Below, piece by piece: positions 35,620 through 42,937 of a stretch of 64,000 bases of DNA. This DNA comes from Massilia sp. 9096 (lineage in GTDB: Bacteria; Pseudomonadota; Gammaproteobacteria; Burkholderiales; Burkholderiaceae_D). Below the pieces are notes generated by a model. That model did not search any database and had not been told where the DNA came from. It saw only the letters and a list, made by a program, of their open reading frames with translations. Positions within the stretch are counted from its first letter, which is position 1; every line of letters starts with the position of its first letter. The stretch spans positions 4,526,001 to 4,590,000 of the forward strand of contig NZ_JQNN01000001.1 of NCBI RefSeq assembly GCF_000745265.1, written 5' to 3'. The translations under genes were made by a program, and so were the position numbers.

Positions 35620-36459
35620 TTACTTCGACTTGCGACGACGCAGAGCTGCCAGGCCCATCAGGCCGGCGCCGAAGATTGCCAGCGATGCCGGTTCCGGCAC
35701 GGCGTTGGTGTTCAGCTTCAGCTGGCCGCCGTTGTTGACGTAGAAGTATGCCGGCGGGGCGTTCATGGTGTCAGCCGAACCGCTCAGCGCTGCGCGGGCG
35801 GTGGCGCTCGAGGCGTTGCCCAGGTCTTGCGAGGCGTTCGAGGTCACGAAACCGATGGTGTAGCCAGCCGACAGCGCGGTGCCGTATTCGTCGGTGAAGA
35901 CGCCGTCAGCGAAGTAAGTCGACACGAAGTTCAGGGTCAGCTGACCGTTGCTGTTCGGGGTGCCGTCCGGGTTGATCGCGCCGCCGCCGCCAGCGACTTG
36001 ACGGAAGCTGGCGATCAGGGTGCCGGTCGCTGCGCCGTCGCGGTTCTGGACGGTTGCGCCATTGCTGGTGTTGTCGTACGCCTGGGTCGGGTTGTAGTAG
36101 ATGTTCAGCATGCCGCCTTCGTTGAAGGTGATCTGGCCGCTGCTGATGCTGCCGGTGCCGTTGCCGCCGGTGTAGTCGCCGGTCAGCTGGCCGTTGCCGC
36201 CGAACAGGTTGGTGCCGGCGTTCTTCGTGGTGATGTTGAAGATGCCGTTGTCGGTGAAGGTGAAGCTGTCGCCGGTGCCGAAGCCCTGGTTCTGAACGAA
36301 GCTGTCACCGTTGAAGCCCAGCTGGTTGATGCCGGTGATGGTCGGGCCGCCGCTCGGCAGGTTCAGGTTCCAGTTGAACAGCTGGGTGTCTGCATGGGCA
36401 GCCGACATTGCGGCTACGGTGATTGCGGTGCCTACCACGGCTTTGATTGCTGCGCGCAT
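35620..36459 (-). CDS. PEP-CTERM sorting-domain protein (exosortase A substrate)
   Basis: 279 aa from ATG 36459 with AAGGAGATTCAG upstream. An in-frame extension to 36549 has no such site and would cover the promoter. Signal peptide MRAAIKAVVGTAITVAAMSAAHA, then a low-complexity body rich in G, N, T and S with few charges. The C-terminal sorting signal is AVPEPASLAIFGAGLMGLAALRRRKSK read as VPEP, hydrophobic helix, then basic tail. XrtA should cut near the PEP motif and anchor or release it at the surface. It is the only PEP-CTERM protein seen in the window and has its own sigma-54 promoter. Confidence 0.95.
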   Translation of the reverse strand: MRAAIKAVVGTAITVAAMSAAHADTQLFNWNLNLPSGGPTITGINQLGFNGDSFVQNQGFGTGDSFTFTDNGIFNITTKNAGTNLFGGNGQLTGDYTGGNGTGSISSGQITFNEGGMLNIYYNPTQAYDNTSNGATVQNRDGAATGTLIASFRQVAGGGGAINPDGTPNSNGQLTLNFVSTYFADGVFTDEYGTALSAGYTIGFVTSNASQDLGNASSATARAALSGSADTMNAPPAYFYVNNGGQLKLNTNAVPEPASLAIFGAGLMGLAALRRRKSK

Positions 36460-36526
36460 CTGAATCTCCTTAATGATCGGTAAAAAGTATCTGTGTGTTT
36501 TATCGTTAGCTGCACGGTTCTCAGTA

Positions 36527-36542
36527 AGCAGGTTCCGTGCCA
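36527..36542 (-). promoter_or_regulatory. Sigma-54 (-24/-12) promoter of PEP-CTERM gene
   Basis: Minus-strand TGGCACG-GAAC-CTGCT fits TGGCACR-N4-TTGCW with one change (C for T before TGC) and correct 10-bp GG-to-GC spacing. The predicted start is about 55 bp upstream of the ATG at 36459. RpoN control of PEP-CTERM genes is known in related bacteria, which supports the call. Confidence 0.82.
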
Positions 36543-36668
36543 GACTCAATAAATCACAATAAATAATTGATCTATAAGGAGATTTTATTAATTGTTACGT
36601 GGAAATAGAAGATTTGTGTAAAAAAGCTCGACAGTAAAACGCCATAAATTTTGCACAGAGGAAAAAAA

Positions 36669-36697
36669 GACAACGGATGCCAAAAGCATCCGTTGTC
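36669..36697 (-). terminator. Intrinsic terminator of nitroreductase operon
   Basis: Perfect 12-bp stem GACAACGGATGC / GCATCCGTTGTC with a CAAAA loop, followed on the minus strand by seven T. It starts 2 bp after the nitroreductase stop (36699). Confidence 0.95.
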
Positions 36698-36698
36698 A

Positions 36699-37763
36699 TT
36701 ATTTCATCAACTGCTCGACCGATAGTCGCTCGGAGCGCGCCGTCGGCGCCGGCCCCGCGCCAATGCGCCCCATGTAGACCGGGAACGCGTCGTCGGTAAA
36801 GATCAGGCTGGCGGCTTCCTGTTGTAGGCGGCGCGCCGGGCCGTGCAGCTTGGCGGCCTGCGTGAACGGCGTGCCTTCGCGCACATACTTGGAAAAGATC
36901 AGCGGCGTCATCTCGGGCTGCATGAACAGGCCGAGTTTCGTCAGCGTCAGCCAGAAACGCTGCACCGCGCGTCCGGCTTCGACATAGTCGTCGATGGTCC
37001 TCGGTTGCTGCCTGGCTTTCAACACGAAGTGGGCGGCGCAGGCCAGGCCGGGCAGCAGGTCCATCTGCAGGCGCGGCGCCCAGGTGCCCATCAGCGTGTT
37101 CATGGTCGACATGCGCTTCCAGCTGACCATCGCCCATTTCATCAGCTTGAGGGTCATGTTGTCGACGCCGAGCGCCTGGTCCGGCACCTTGTCCGGGCTG
37201 CGCACCGCGTTCCAATGGATGATGCGGCGGTGCACCTCGAACGCTTCCGGCATGGTCAGGCGCAGCTTGGCATTGTTGAACATCAGGCGCGCCGCCTGCA
37301 GCTTCGGTCCGAAGCCTTCGATCCAGCCGACGGCAAAGCCGGGTCCGACCGCCGCTTCCAGCTCGCGCTTTTCGGTGGGGGTGAGCGGGCGCGTGCTCAT
37401 CGGACGGCGCTGCACGCTGCGCTTGTCGATCGCGCCGATCAGCGCGCTCGGTTGGACGGCCGCATCGGGCGTAAAGCGCACGTCGAACACCGGCGCCTCG
37501 ATCGGGGCCTCGAGCCGGCGCGTCGCGTGCGCGCGCAAGCCTTGTTCGCTCGCCGCGATGGCCATGGTTTCCAGCAGCGCGCCCATCGAGATCTGGCTCG
37601 GATGGCCGTCCAGGTCGTAGACCGTGTCGGCGCGGGTGTCGTAGGCGTGTACGACGACGTGATCGGGGCCGGCCACTTCGAAGCGCCAGCACTGGGTGTT
37701 GTCGCCGCTCGGCGCCCAGCGCGCCAGGTCGAGGATGCGGTGGATCGGTTGTGGAATGCTCAT
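36699..37763 (-). CDS. Nitroreductase-like flavoprotein
   Basis: 354 aa. The N-terminus LARWAPSGDNTQCWRFEV is the FMN-binding start of the nitroreductase fold (R-S-x-R replaced by R-W-A-P-S-G-D-N), and the C-terminal DAFPVYMGRIGAGP resembles the end of that fold. It is longer than simple nitroreductases (about 200 aa) because of an inserted helical region (about 150-270). It probably oxidises or reduces a small molecule made with its neighbours. ATG 37763 overlaps the ThiF-like gene stop by 4 bp, so the two are coupled. A strong terminator follows. Confidence 0.82.
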   Translation of the reverse strand: MSIPQPIHRILDLARWAPSGDNTQCWRFEVAGPDHVVVHAYDTRADTVYDLDGHPSQISMGALLETMAIAASEQGLRAHATRRLEAPIEAPVFDVRFTPDAAVQPSALIGAIDKRSVQRRPMSTRPLTPTEKRELEAAVGPGFAVGWIEGFGPKLQAARLMFNNAKLRLTMPEAFEVHRRIIHWNAVRSPDKVPDQALGVDNMTLKLMKWAMVSWKRMSTMNTLMGTWAPRLQMDLLPGLACAAHFVLKARQQPRTIDDYVEAGRAVQRFWLTLTKLGLFMQPEMTPLIFSKYVREGTPFTQAAKLHGPARRLQQEAASLIFTDDAFPVYMGRIGAGPAPTARSERLSVEQLMK

Positions 37764-38647
37764 GCCTGTGCGGTCTTTCCGGCCAGTTGTTTGCTCATCT
37801 GCTTGGTGGCGACGGCGATCATCAGGCGGTGCAGCGGATGCTTGTTGCCGCCCGGGCGCCAGGTGCGCACCAGTTTATTGCGGTAGGCATCGAACTGCAC
37901 GCCGTACGGCGCCGCCCAGACCTTGCCGCGTCCAAGGAGGATTTTCAGCGATTCAGTGCCGACCACGCCCGAGCACAGCTGCACCGCCATCATCGTCGAC
38001 GGGCCGCGCCGCTCGGCGAAATTGACCGATTCCGGCACCACCAGGTAAGGGCGGTGCAGGCCGGCCGGCGCCAGGCCGACGACGAAGCGGATCGCCTTGT
38101 CGAGCTCGGACTTGTCGCCCCACTGGAAATACTCTTCGAAGGTCATCTGGCCCGGCAGGAAGTTGAGCAGGGCGGCGCCCATGCCGAGCGGGGCCGCAGT
38201 GGTGGCCGGGATGCCGAGTTCGGCGCATTTGGCGAAGGTCTGCTGGCGCGCATCGAAGGCGAAGAAATCGAGCGCGTCGACGTACAGATCGACGCCGGAC
38301 AGGAATTCGCCCAGGTTGTCCTTGTTCACGCCTTGCGGAAAAATCTTGATGTCGATTTCCGGGTTGATGTCCTTGGCCATGCGCGCCAGTACGTCGGCTT
38401 TCGGCTGGTCGACGGTCGACATCATCGCGCCGACCTGGCGGTTGAAATTGTGGACGTCGAAGGTGTCGAAATCGGCGATATGGAATTTAGCTACCCCGAG
38501 GCGGGCCAGGGTCATGAGGTGAACACCGCCGACGCCGCCGCCGCCGGCAATGGCGACGCGCTTGTTGCGCAGGATTTGCTGCTCTTGCGGGGTCACCCAG
38601 CCAATATTGCGTGAAAACGCCTTTTCATAGCTAAACGATATGCTCAT
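37760..38647 (-). CDS. ThiF-family E1-like adenylyltransferase
   Basis: 295 aa from ATG 38647. Longer frames run into the neighbouring gene. Nucleotide site RVAIAGGGGVGGVHLMTLARLGV (GxGxxG at 35-40), DFDTFDVHNFNRQ (67-71 core, ATP contact) and DALD (124-127, metal Asp) are intact. The CxxC zinc pairs and the E1 catalytic Cys region are not evident, so it probably adenylates a carboxylate without a thioester step. No ubiquitin-like/ThiS substrate gene is in the window. It follows a FeeM-like acyltransferase gene and is coupled to the nitroreductase, which suggests action on an acyl-amino acid product. This last step is inference. Confidence 0.85.
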   Translation of the reverse strand: MSISFSYEKAFSRNIGWVTPQEQQILRNKRVAIAGGGGVGGVHLMTLARLGVAKFHIADFDTFDVHNFNRQVGAMMSTVDQPKADVLARMAKDINPEIDIKIFPQGVNKDNLGEFLSGVDLYVDALDFFAFDARQQTFAKCAELGIPATTAAPLGMGAALLNFLPGQMTFEEYFQWGDKSELDKAIRFVVGLAPAGLHRPYLVVPESVNFAERRGPSTMMAVQLCSGVVGTESLKILLGRGKVWAAPYGVQFDAYRNKLVRTWRPGGNKHPLHRLMIAVATKQMSKQLAGKTAQA

Positions 38648-38687
38648 CGAGAAAATGGGGAGGGAAAACGGGTTGAAGGGAAAACGA

Positions 38688-38711
38688 CAATGCCGCCCGG
38701 AGGCGGCATTG
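38688..38711 (-). terminator. Hairpin between FeeM-like and ThiF-like genes
   Basis: Perfect 10-bp stem CAATGCCGCC / GGCGGCATTG with a 4-nt loop, 4 bp after the acyltransferase stop. It is followed on the minus strand by TCGTTTTCCC, a weak T-tract. It may be a partial terminator that lowers expression of the two downstream genes. Confidence 0.6.
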
Positions 38712-38715
38712 GGAG

Positions 38716-39498
38716 TCAGGCGATTTGCTGCTGTTCGTCCATGCGCAACAGGCGGTTGATGATGCCGCGTTCTTCGCGCGGCGAGAAGAAGTACGGGTAG
38801 AACGAACGTTCGGTGGTGGCGCCGTCGGCATCGAAGGTGCCGCCGTATTTCTGGATTTGCTGGGTGACGAATTCCAGATTCACGCGCAGCAGGTAGGCCG
38901 GCGCGTCGACGCGGGTGTTGATCTTGAGCTGGCCTTCCTGCTCGAAGCCGAGCATGCGCTCGTAAAAGCGGCGGTGGCGCGGGTTCACTTCGATCACGAT
39001 ATCCGTGCACTGGTGGATGTCGCGCGCATAGATTACCGCCAGGTGGAACAGGTTGGCGAGCGAGGTTTTCGAACGCACCGACGGATCGAACGCCAGTTTC
39101 GTGAACTCGCACAGGCGCGCACCGCGGTTGCGGTGGGCATCCAGTTCTTCCTTGAAGATCTGGTCGGCCATCAAGCCGATCGGAGCATCGATACCGATGG
39201 TGAGCGTTCCCACCACGTCGCCTTTGTCAGTTGCGGTGAGGGTGATGCGGTTCGGGTCGTCACTAAACTGATGCGTGCCGGCATAACCACGCCAGGCGTA
39301 CATCTTGTTGATCAGCATACTGGCCGAATTGCGCCCGTCAGCGGTATCGGTAAGCCGGATTCCGTACGAATCGTGGTTCACGATAACATCCTCTAATTTG
39401 GAGGGCGTCATATTATCGCGTTCATCAAAAACATGAGCGTCCGATAGGGATGAGGCCGGTTCACCCTCAGGATTCTTGATATCTTCGAAAGTCGTCAT
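38716..39498 (-). CDS. FeeM-like long-chain N-acyl amino acid synthase
   Basis: 260 aa with a GNAT fold. After an acidic, variable N-terminus of about 45 residues come YGIRLTDTADGRNSASMLINKMYAWRGY, ITLTATDKGDVVGTLTIGIDAPIGLMADQIFKEE, GARLCEFTKLAFDP and VIEVNPRHRRFYERMLGF. This pattern matches N-acyl amino acid synthases, which join an acyl group from acyl-ACP to an amino acid, and the acyltransferases linked to exosortase systems. A published survey connected long-chain N-acyl amino acid synthases with PEP-CTERM/exosortase loci. The acyl chain and amino acid cannot be read here. Start has only a weak GGGGGTAG ribosome site. Confidence 0.8.
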   Translation of the reverse strand: MTTFEDIKNPEGEPASSLSDAHVFDERDNMTPSKLEDVIVNHDSYGIRLTDTADGRNSASMLINKMYAWRGYAGTHQFSDDPNRITLTATDKGDVVGTLTIGIDAPIGLMADQIFKEELDAHRNRGARLCEFTKLAFDPSVRSKTSLANLFHLAVIYARDIHQCTDIVIEVNPRHRRFYERMLGFEQEGQLKINTRVDAPAYLLRVNLEFVTQQIQKYGGTFDADGATTERSFYPYFFSPREERGIINRLLRMDEQQQIA

Positions 39499-39556
39499 CG
39501 CAGACTACCCCCAAGTAATTCGTGCGCCCATCAGTACCGGACGCCCTAGTTTGGCA

Positions 39557-39592
39557 GGCCGGCCCCGAAACGCGGGCGCCGGCTTATTTTTT
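39557..39592. other. GC hairpin with T-run between PrsT and FeeM-like gene
   Basis: GCCGGC arms at 39558-39563 and 39578-39583 enclose a partly paired CCC/GGG. On the plus strand the stem is followed by TTATTTTTT, a terminator-like shape, but no rightward gene precedes it. On the minus strand, which carries PrsT and FeeM, it lacks a T-run. Role unclear. Confidence 0.35.
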
Positions 39593-39621
39593 GTGCAACT
39601 TTGTAACAGTATCTTAACGAT

Positions 39622-42399
39622 TTATAAGGTCTTGAGCAATGCGCGGGCCTCTTCCATTTGTGGGAATGGACGATTTTGCGCGAGCAACTGGTCCAGTACC
39701 TTGCGCGCCCCCTGCTTGTCGCCCGATTTGTTCAGGCCGACCGCGAGGTGGTAATGGATCTCGGGTGCATTGGGTGCGATGCCGCCGGCCTTTTGCAGCA
39801 GCGGCAGGCCGCGGGTGGTGTCGCCCTGTTCGACCAGCAGCCAGCCCAGGGTGTCCATCACGCCCGGGTTGTCGCCGGCGACCTTGTAGGCCTGTTCGGC
39901 GGTCGCCAGGGCGCGCGGATCCTTCTCCTGCTGATAGGCCCAGGCCAGGTTGTTCAGGGCAACCGGGTTGTTCGGATTGGCCTTGAGCAGCGCCTGCAGT
40001 TGGGCGATCGCCGTCTTGAAATCCTTGTTGGCCAGGCTGGTTTCAGCCGCGAACATGCCGACCGCCTGGTCGTTCGGGTTCTCCTTCAGCCATTGCGCTG
40101 CGCGGGCCTGGGCTTCCTTGCCCTTGCCGGATGCGTTCATCGCCATCAGCGACTTGATCAGGAGCTCGTTCGACTTCTTCAGCGACAGCGCCTTGTCGTA
40201 GGCGGCGACCGCGGGTGCAGGCTTTTTCTGCGCCATCAGCAGGTCGCCTTCGAGCGCGAAGCCGGCCGGCGATTTCGGATCGGCCTTCTGCAGGTCGCGC
40301 GCCACGGCCAGCGCATCGTCCGGACGGTTGGCGCGCATCGCCAGCTGGACCTGGGCGGCGCGCGCCGGCAGGAAGTTCGGTTGCAGTTCGACCGCGCGCT
40401 TGACGTCCGACGCCGCTTCGCTGTCGTTCTTGAGCAGCATGTGCACGCCGGCCAGGCGCAGCTGGGCCTGGGCCGATTTCGGCACCACGGCGACCAGCTT
40501 GCTGTAGGTGTCGAGCGCGCTGCTGTAATCCTTGGTCGCGACCTGGGCTTCGCCAACCAGATCGAGCAGTTCGGGGTTGGTCGGGTTCGCGGTCTGGAAC
40601 TTGCGCGCCAGCGTCAGCGCCTTTTGCGGCTGGTTGATCTGCAGGTAGTGCTGCCCCAGCTTGAGCGCCGGGACGACCGCGTCCGGGTTGGCGCTGCTGG
40701 CTTTTTCATACCAACTGGTGGCTTCGTCGGTCTTCTTCTGCGCCATCGCCAGGTCACCCAGGGCTGCCATCGCGCCGAAATTGTTCTTGTCCTTGTCCAG
40801 CACCTTCTGGAAACGTCCCTTGGCGGCGTCCGGCTTGCCGTCTTCCAGGTCCATGCGCGCCAGGTTGGTCACGGCCGGGAAGTAAGTCGCCTGCAGCGCC
40901 ACCGCTTTCTCGAAGGCGGCGCGGGCGTCGGCGCGGTCGTTCTGGGCCATGTAGACCGCACCCTTGAGGTTCTGCACCTGCGCGTTGTCCGGCTGCTGCT
41001 TTTCCAGCGACTGGATCGAGGCCAGCGCCTTGTCGTACTGCTTCAGGTTCATCTGCGTCTGCACCAGCGCCATGATGGCCTGGGGCGACTTCGGATCGAG
41101 CGAGGTCGCCATCTCCAGTTCGCTCATGCCGCGCGCCTGGTCGCCCTGGGCCAGCTTGGCCAGACCGAGCGAGGTGCGCACCGCGGCGGCCTTCGGCGCC
41201 AGCGCAGCGGCTTTTTCGAGGTAGACGTTGGCCTTGTCGAAGTCGCGCACCTGCATGTACGACTCGCCGGCCAGGGCCAGCAGCTGCGGATCCTGGGTCG
41301 AATCCTTCAGCACCGGCGCCAGCGCGGCGGCGGCGTCGGCCGGCTGCGAACCCTTGAGCAGGGTCTGGGCCAGCAGTTTGCGCGCGTACAGGTCGGTCGG
41401 GTTGCTTTCCAGGTAGTGGCGCAGGTGGCGCTCGGCCTGTTCGAGCGTACCCAGGTTCAGCTCGGACGCGCCGGCCAGCAGGACGCTGGGCATGTGCTCG
41501 GGCGCGCTTTTGAGGACGCGTTGCAGCGACTCTTCGGCGGCGGCGAAGTTACCCTGCGAGAAGTCGTACAGCGCCTGGGTGTAGGTGACCAGCAGGTTGT
41601 TCGGCGCCGCCTTGCGGGCCGCTTCGATCTCGGCTTTCGCTTCCGCGAACTTGCCGAAGCCGATCTCCATGTAGGCTTTTTCGATGTGGGCCGTGCGGTG
41701 CTCGGGATTGAGCTTGAGCACCTGGTCGTAGGCGGCCAGCGCCTCGGCCTGCTTGCCCTGCAGGCGCAGCATGGCGCCGTGGGCCATCCACACGTCCGGG
41801 TTCTTCGGATCCTTGACCAGCGCCTCGGCGATGTAGCGCTGTGCGCCGTCCTGGTCTTTCTGTCCCATCGCATGGCGCGCCAGGCCGAGTATGGCTTCGC
41901 CCTCGTTCGGGTTCAGCGCCAGCGCCTGTTCGTAAGCCTGCTTGGCCTCGTCGGCGCTGCCGGTCGCCAGCAGCGCGTTGCCGCGCAGGGCCAGCAGGAG
42001 CGGCGAGCGGGCGGCCTTGGCGGCCGGGATTTCGTCGAGCAGTTCCTTGGCATGGCCTTGCTGCAGCATCGCCTTGCCCATCATCGGCAGCACGCGGTCG
42101 TCGGCGATGCCGAGCGAGCGCGCCTTGTGCAATTCCTTGTCGGCCGAGATGGCATCGCCCATATCCCATTCCAGCGTGGCCAGCTGCATGCGCGCCTCGC
42201 CGTCTTCCGGGCTCTGTTCGACAGCGTTCTTCAGCTGGATCATCGCCGCCTTGGTATCGCCCTTTTGCTGGTATTGCTTGGCGTCGGCGAGCAGGCTGGC
42301 AGTCGATTGGCTACGATGGCAGGCCGACAGGCCGCCGATCAGGAAAGCGCCGGAGACGACGGCAGCGATGAGTTTGAGCTTGGTGGCGTGACGCGGCAT
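39622..42399 (-). CDS. prsT: XrtA/PEP-CTERM system TPR lipoprotein PrsT
   Basis: 925 aa from ATG 42399 with AAGGA upstream. Lipoprotein signal ending LIGGLSAC (C27). The rest is almost entirely tetratricopeptide repeats of 34 residues (about two dozen; units such as NPEHRTAHIEKAYMEIGFGKFAEA and NPEDGEARMQLATLEWD). Length and architecture match the PrsT family that accompanies exosortase A. It is presumably a periplasmic/outer-membrane scaffold for sorting or for EPS/PEP-CTERM export. It lies between the FeeM group and a small unknown gene, transcribed leftward. An ATTCCGT hairpin lies in its leader (42426-42445). Confidence 0.94.
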   Translation of the reverse strand: MPRHATKLKLIAAVVSGAFLIGGLSACHRSQSTASLLADAKQYQQKGDTKAAMIQLKNAVEQSPEDGEARMQLATLEWDMGDAISADKELHKARSLGIADDRVLPMMGKAMLQQGHAKELLDEIPAAKAARSPLLLALRGNALLATGSADEAKQAYEQALALNPNEGEAILGLARHAMGQKDQDGAQRYIAEALVKDPKNPDVWMAHGAMLRLQGKQAEALAAYDQVLKLNPEHRTAHIEKAYMEIGFGKFAEAKAEIEAARKAAPNNLLVTYTQALYDFSQGNFAAAEESLQRVLKSAPEHMPSVLLAGASELNLGTLEQAERHLRHYLESNPTDLYARKLLAQTLLKGSQPADAAAALAPVLKDSTQDPQLLALAGESYMQVRDFDKANVYLEKAAALAPKAAAVRTSLGLAKLAQGDQARGMSELEMATSLDPKSPQAIMALVQTQMNLKQYDKALASIQSLEKQQPDNAQVQNLKGAVYMAQNDRADARAAFEKAVALQATYFPAVTNLARMDLEDGKPDAAKGRFQKVLDKDKNNFGAMAALGDLAMAQKKTDEATSWYEKASSANPDAVVPALKLGQHYLQINQPQKALTLARKFQTANPTNPELLDLVGEAQVATKDYSSALDTYSKLVAVVPKSAQAQLRLAGVHMLLKNDSEAASDVKRAVELQPNFLPARAAQVQLAMRANRPDDALAVARDLQKADPKSPAGFALEGDLLMAQKKPAPAVAAYDKALSLKKSNELLIKSLMAMNASGKGKEAQARAAQWLKENPNDQAVGMFAAETSLANKDFKTAIAQLQALLKANPNNPVALNNLAWAYQQEKDPRALATAEQAYKVAGDNPGVMDTLGWLLVEQGDTTRGLPLLQKAGGIAPNAPEIHYHLAVGLNKSGDKQGARKVLDQLLAQNRPFPQMEEARALLKTL

Positions 42400-42425
42400 C
42401 TAAAATCCTTGTGGTGTTGGCTTGC

Positions 42426-42445
42426 ATTCCGTTTATCTACGGAAT
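42426..42445 (-). promoter_or_regulatory. Leader hairpin of prsT
   Basis: Perfect 7-bp stem ATTCCGT / ACGGAAT with a 6-nt loop, 26 bp upstream of the prsT start codon. No T-run. Like the leader hairpin of the chain-length gene it sits just 5' of the ribosome site and could affect mRNA stability or initiation. Confidence 0.35.
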
Positions 42446-42584
42446 TTCCTCGCCAACAATAATACCTGAAGGAATAGTTAGAAAACCGCACGACTGAACA
42501 TCGATGTTGCAAATCTTCCCTTGCTCAGTGGTCGCCGGACAACGCGTCGTCATCACCATGTAACAATCTGGCAAGGGATGTGGT

Positions 42585-42899
42585 TCAATCGGCACCGTCG
42601 TTGTTGCGCAAGCGGCTGAGCAGGGCGTCGACGTTGTCGCCGACCGGCAGTCCGTGGCGGCGCAGCAGCTGCACGTGCAGCACCAGGTTTTCCAGCACCA
42701 GCTTGGCGGACACGGCCAGCAGGGTCATGAGACGGTCTTCGGTGCTGAAGTTTTCCATCGACGCCGCCATCTCGCACAAGTGCTCGGCGACCAGCTGGCG
42801 CAGATCGTCCTCGGGAAAGGGCAGGTCGGCGAAATCGATCGGGTCTTCCTGCTCCACCTCCTGCATCAGGGTGGCGAGTTGCTCCGGCTTGATGGGCAT
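42585..42899 (-). CDS. Small acidic helical protein, unknown
   Basis: 104 aa from ATG 42899, preceded by GGAGACCAGG. It is acidic near the N-terminus (EVEQEDPIDFADLPFPEDDLRQL) and helical and leucine-rich at the C-terminus (LMTLLAVSAKLVLENLVLHVQLLRRHGL). No signal peptide, no cysteine cluster, no known family recognised. It lies between the ATP-grasp operon (39 bp upstream) and prsT (185 bp downstream), all leftward, and may be part of either unit. Codon pattern is normal for the region. Confidence 0.65.
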   Translation of the reverse strand: MPIKPEQLATLMQEVEQEDPIDFADLPFPEDDLRQLVAEHLCEMAASMENFSTEDRLMTLLAVSAKLVLENLVLHVQLLRRHGLPVGDNVDALLSRLRNNDGAD

Positions 42900-42937
42900 C
42901 CTGGTCTCCGTGGCGGCGATGACCTCATTCTAGAGCC

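Noticed and set aside
36699..38647. ThiF plus nitroreductase as a thiazole/oxazole peptide (TOMM) cluster
   Set aside because: No YcaO cyclodehydratase and no precursor peptide gene in the neighbourhood.
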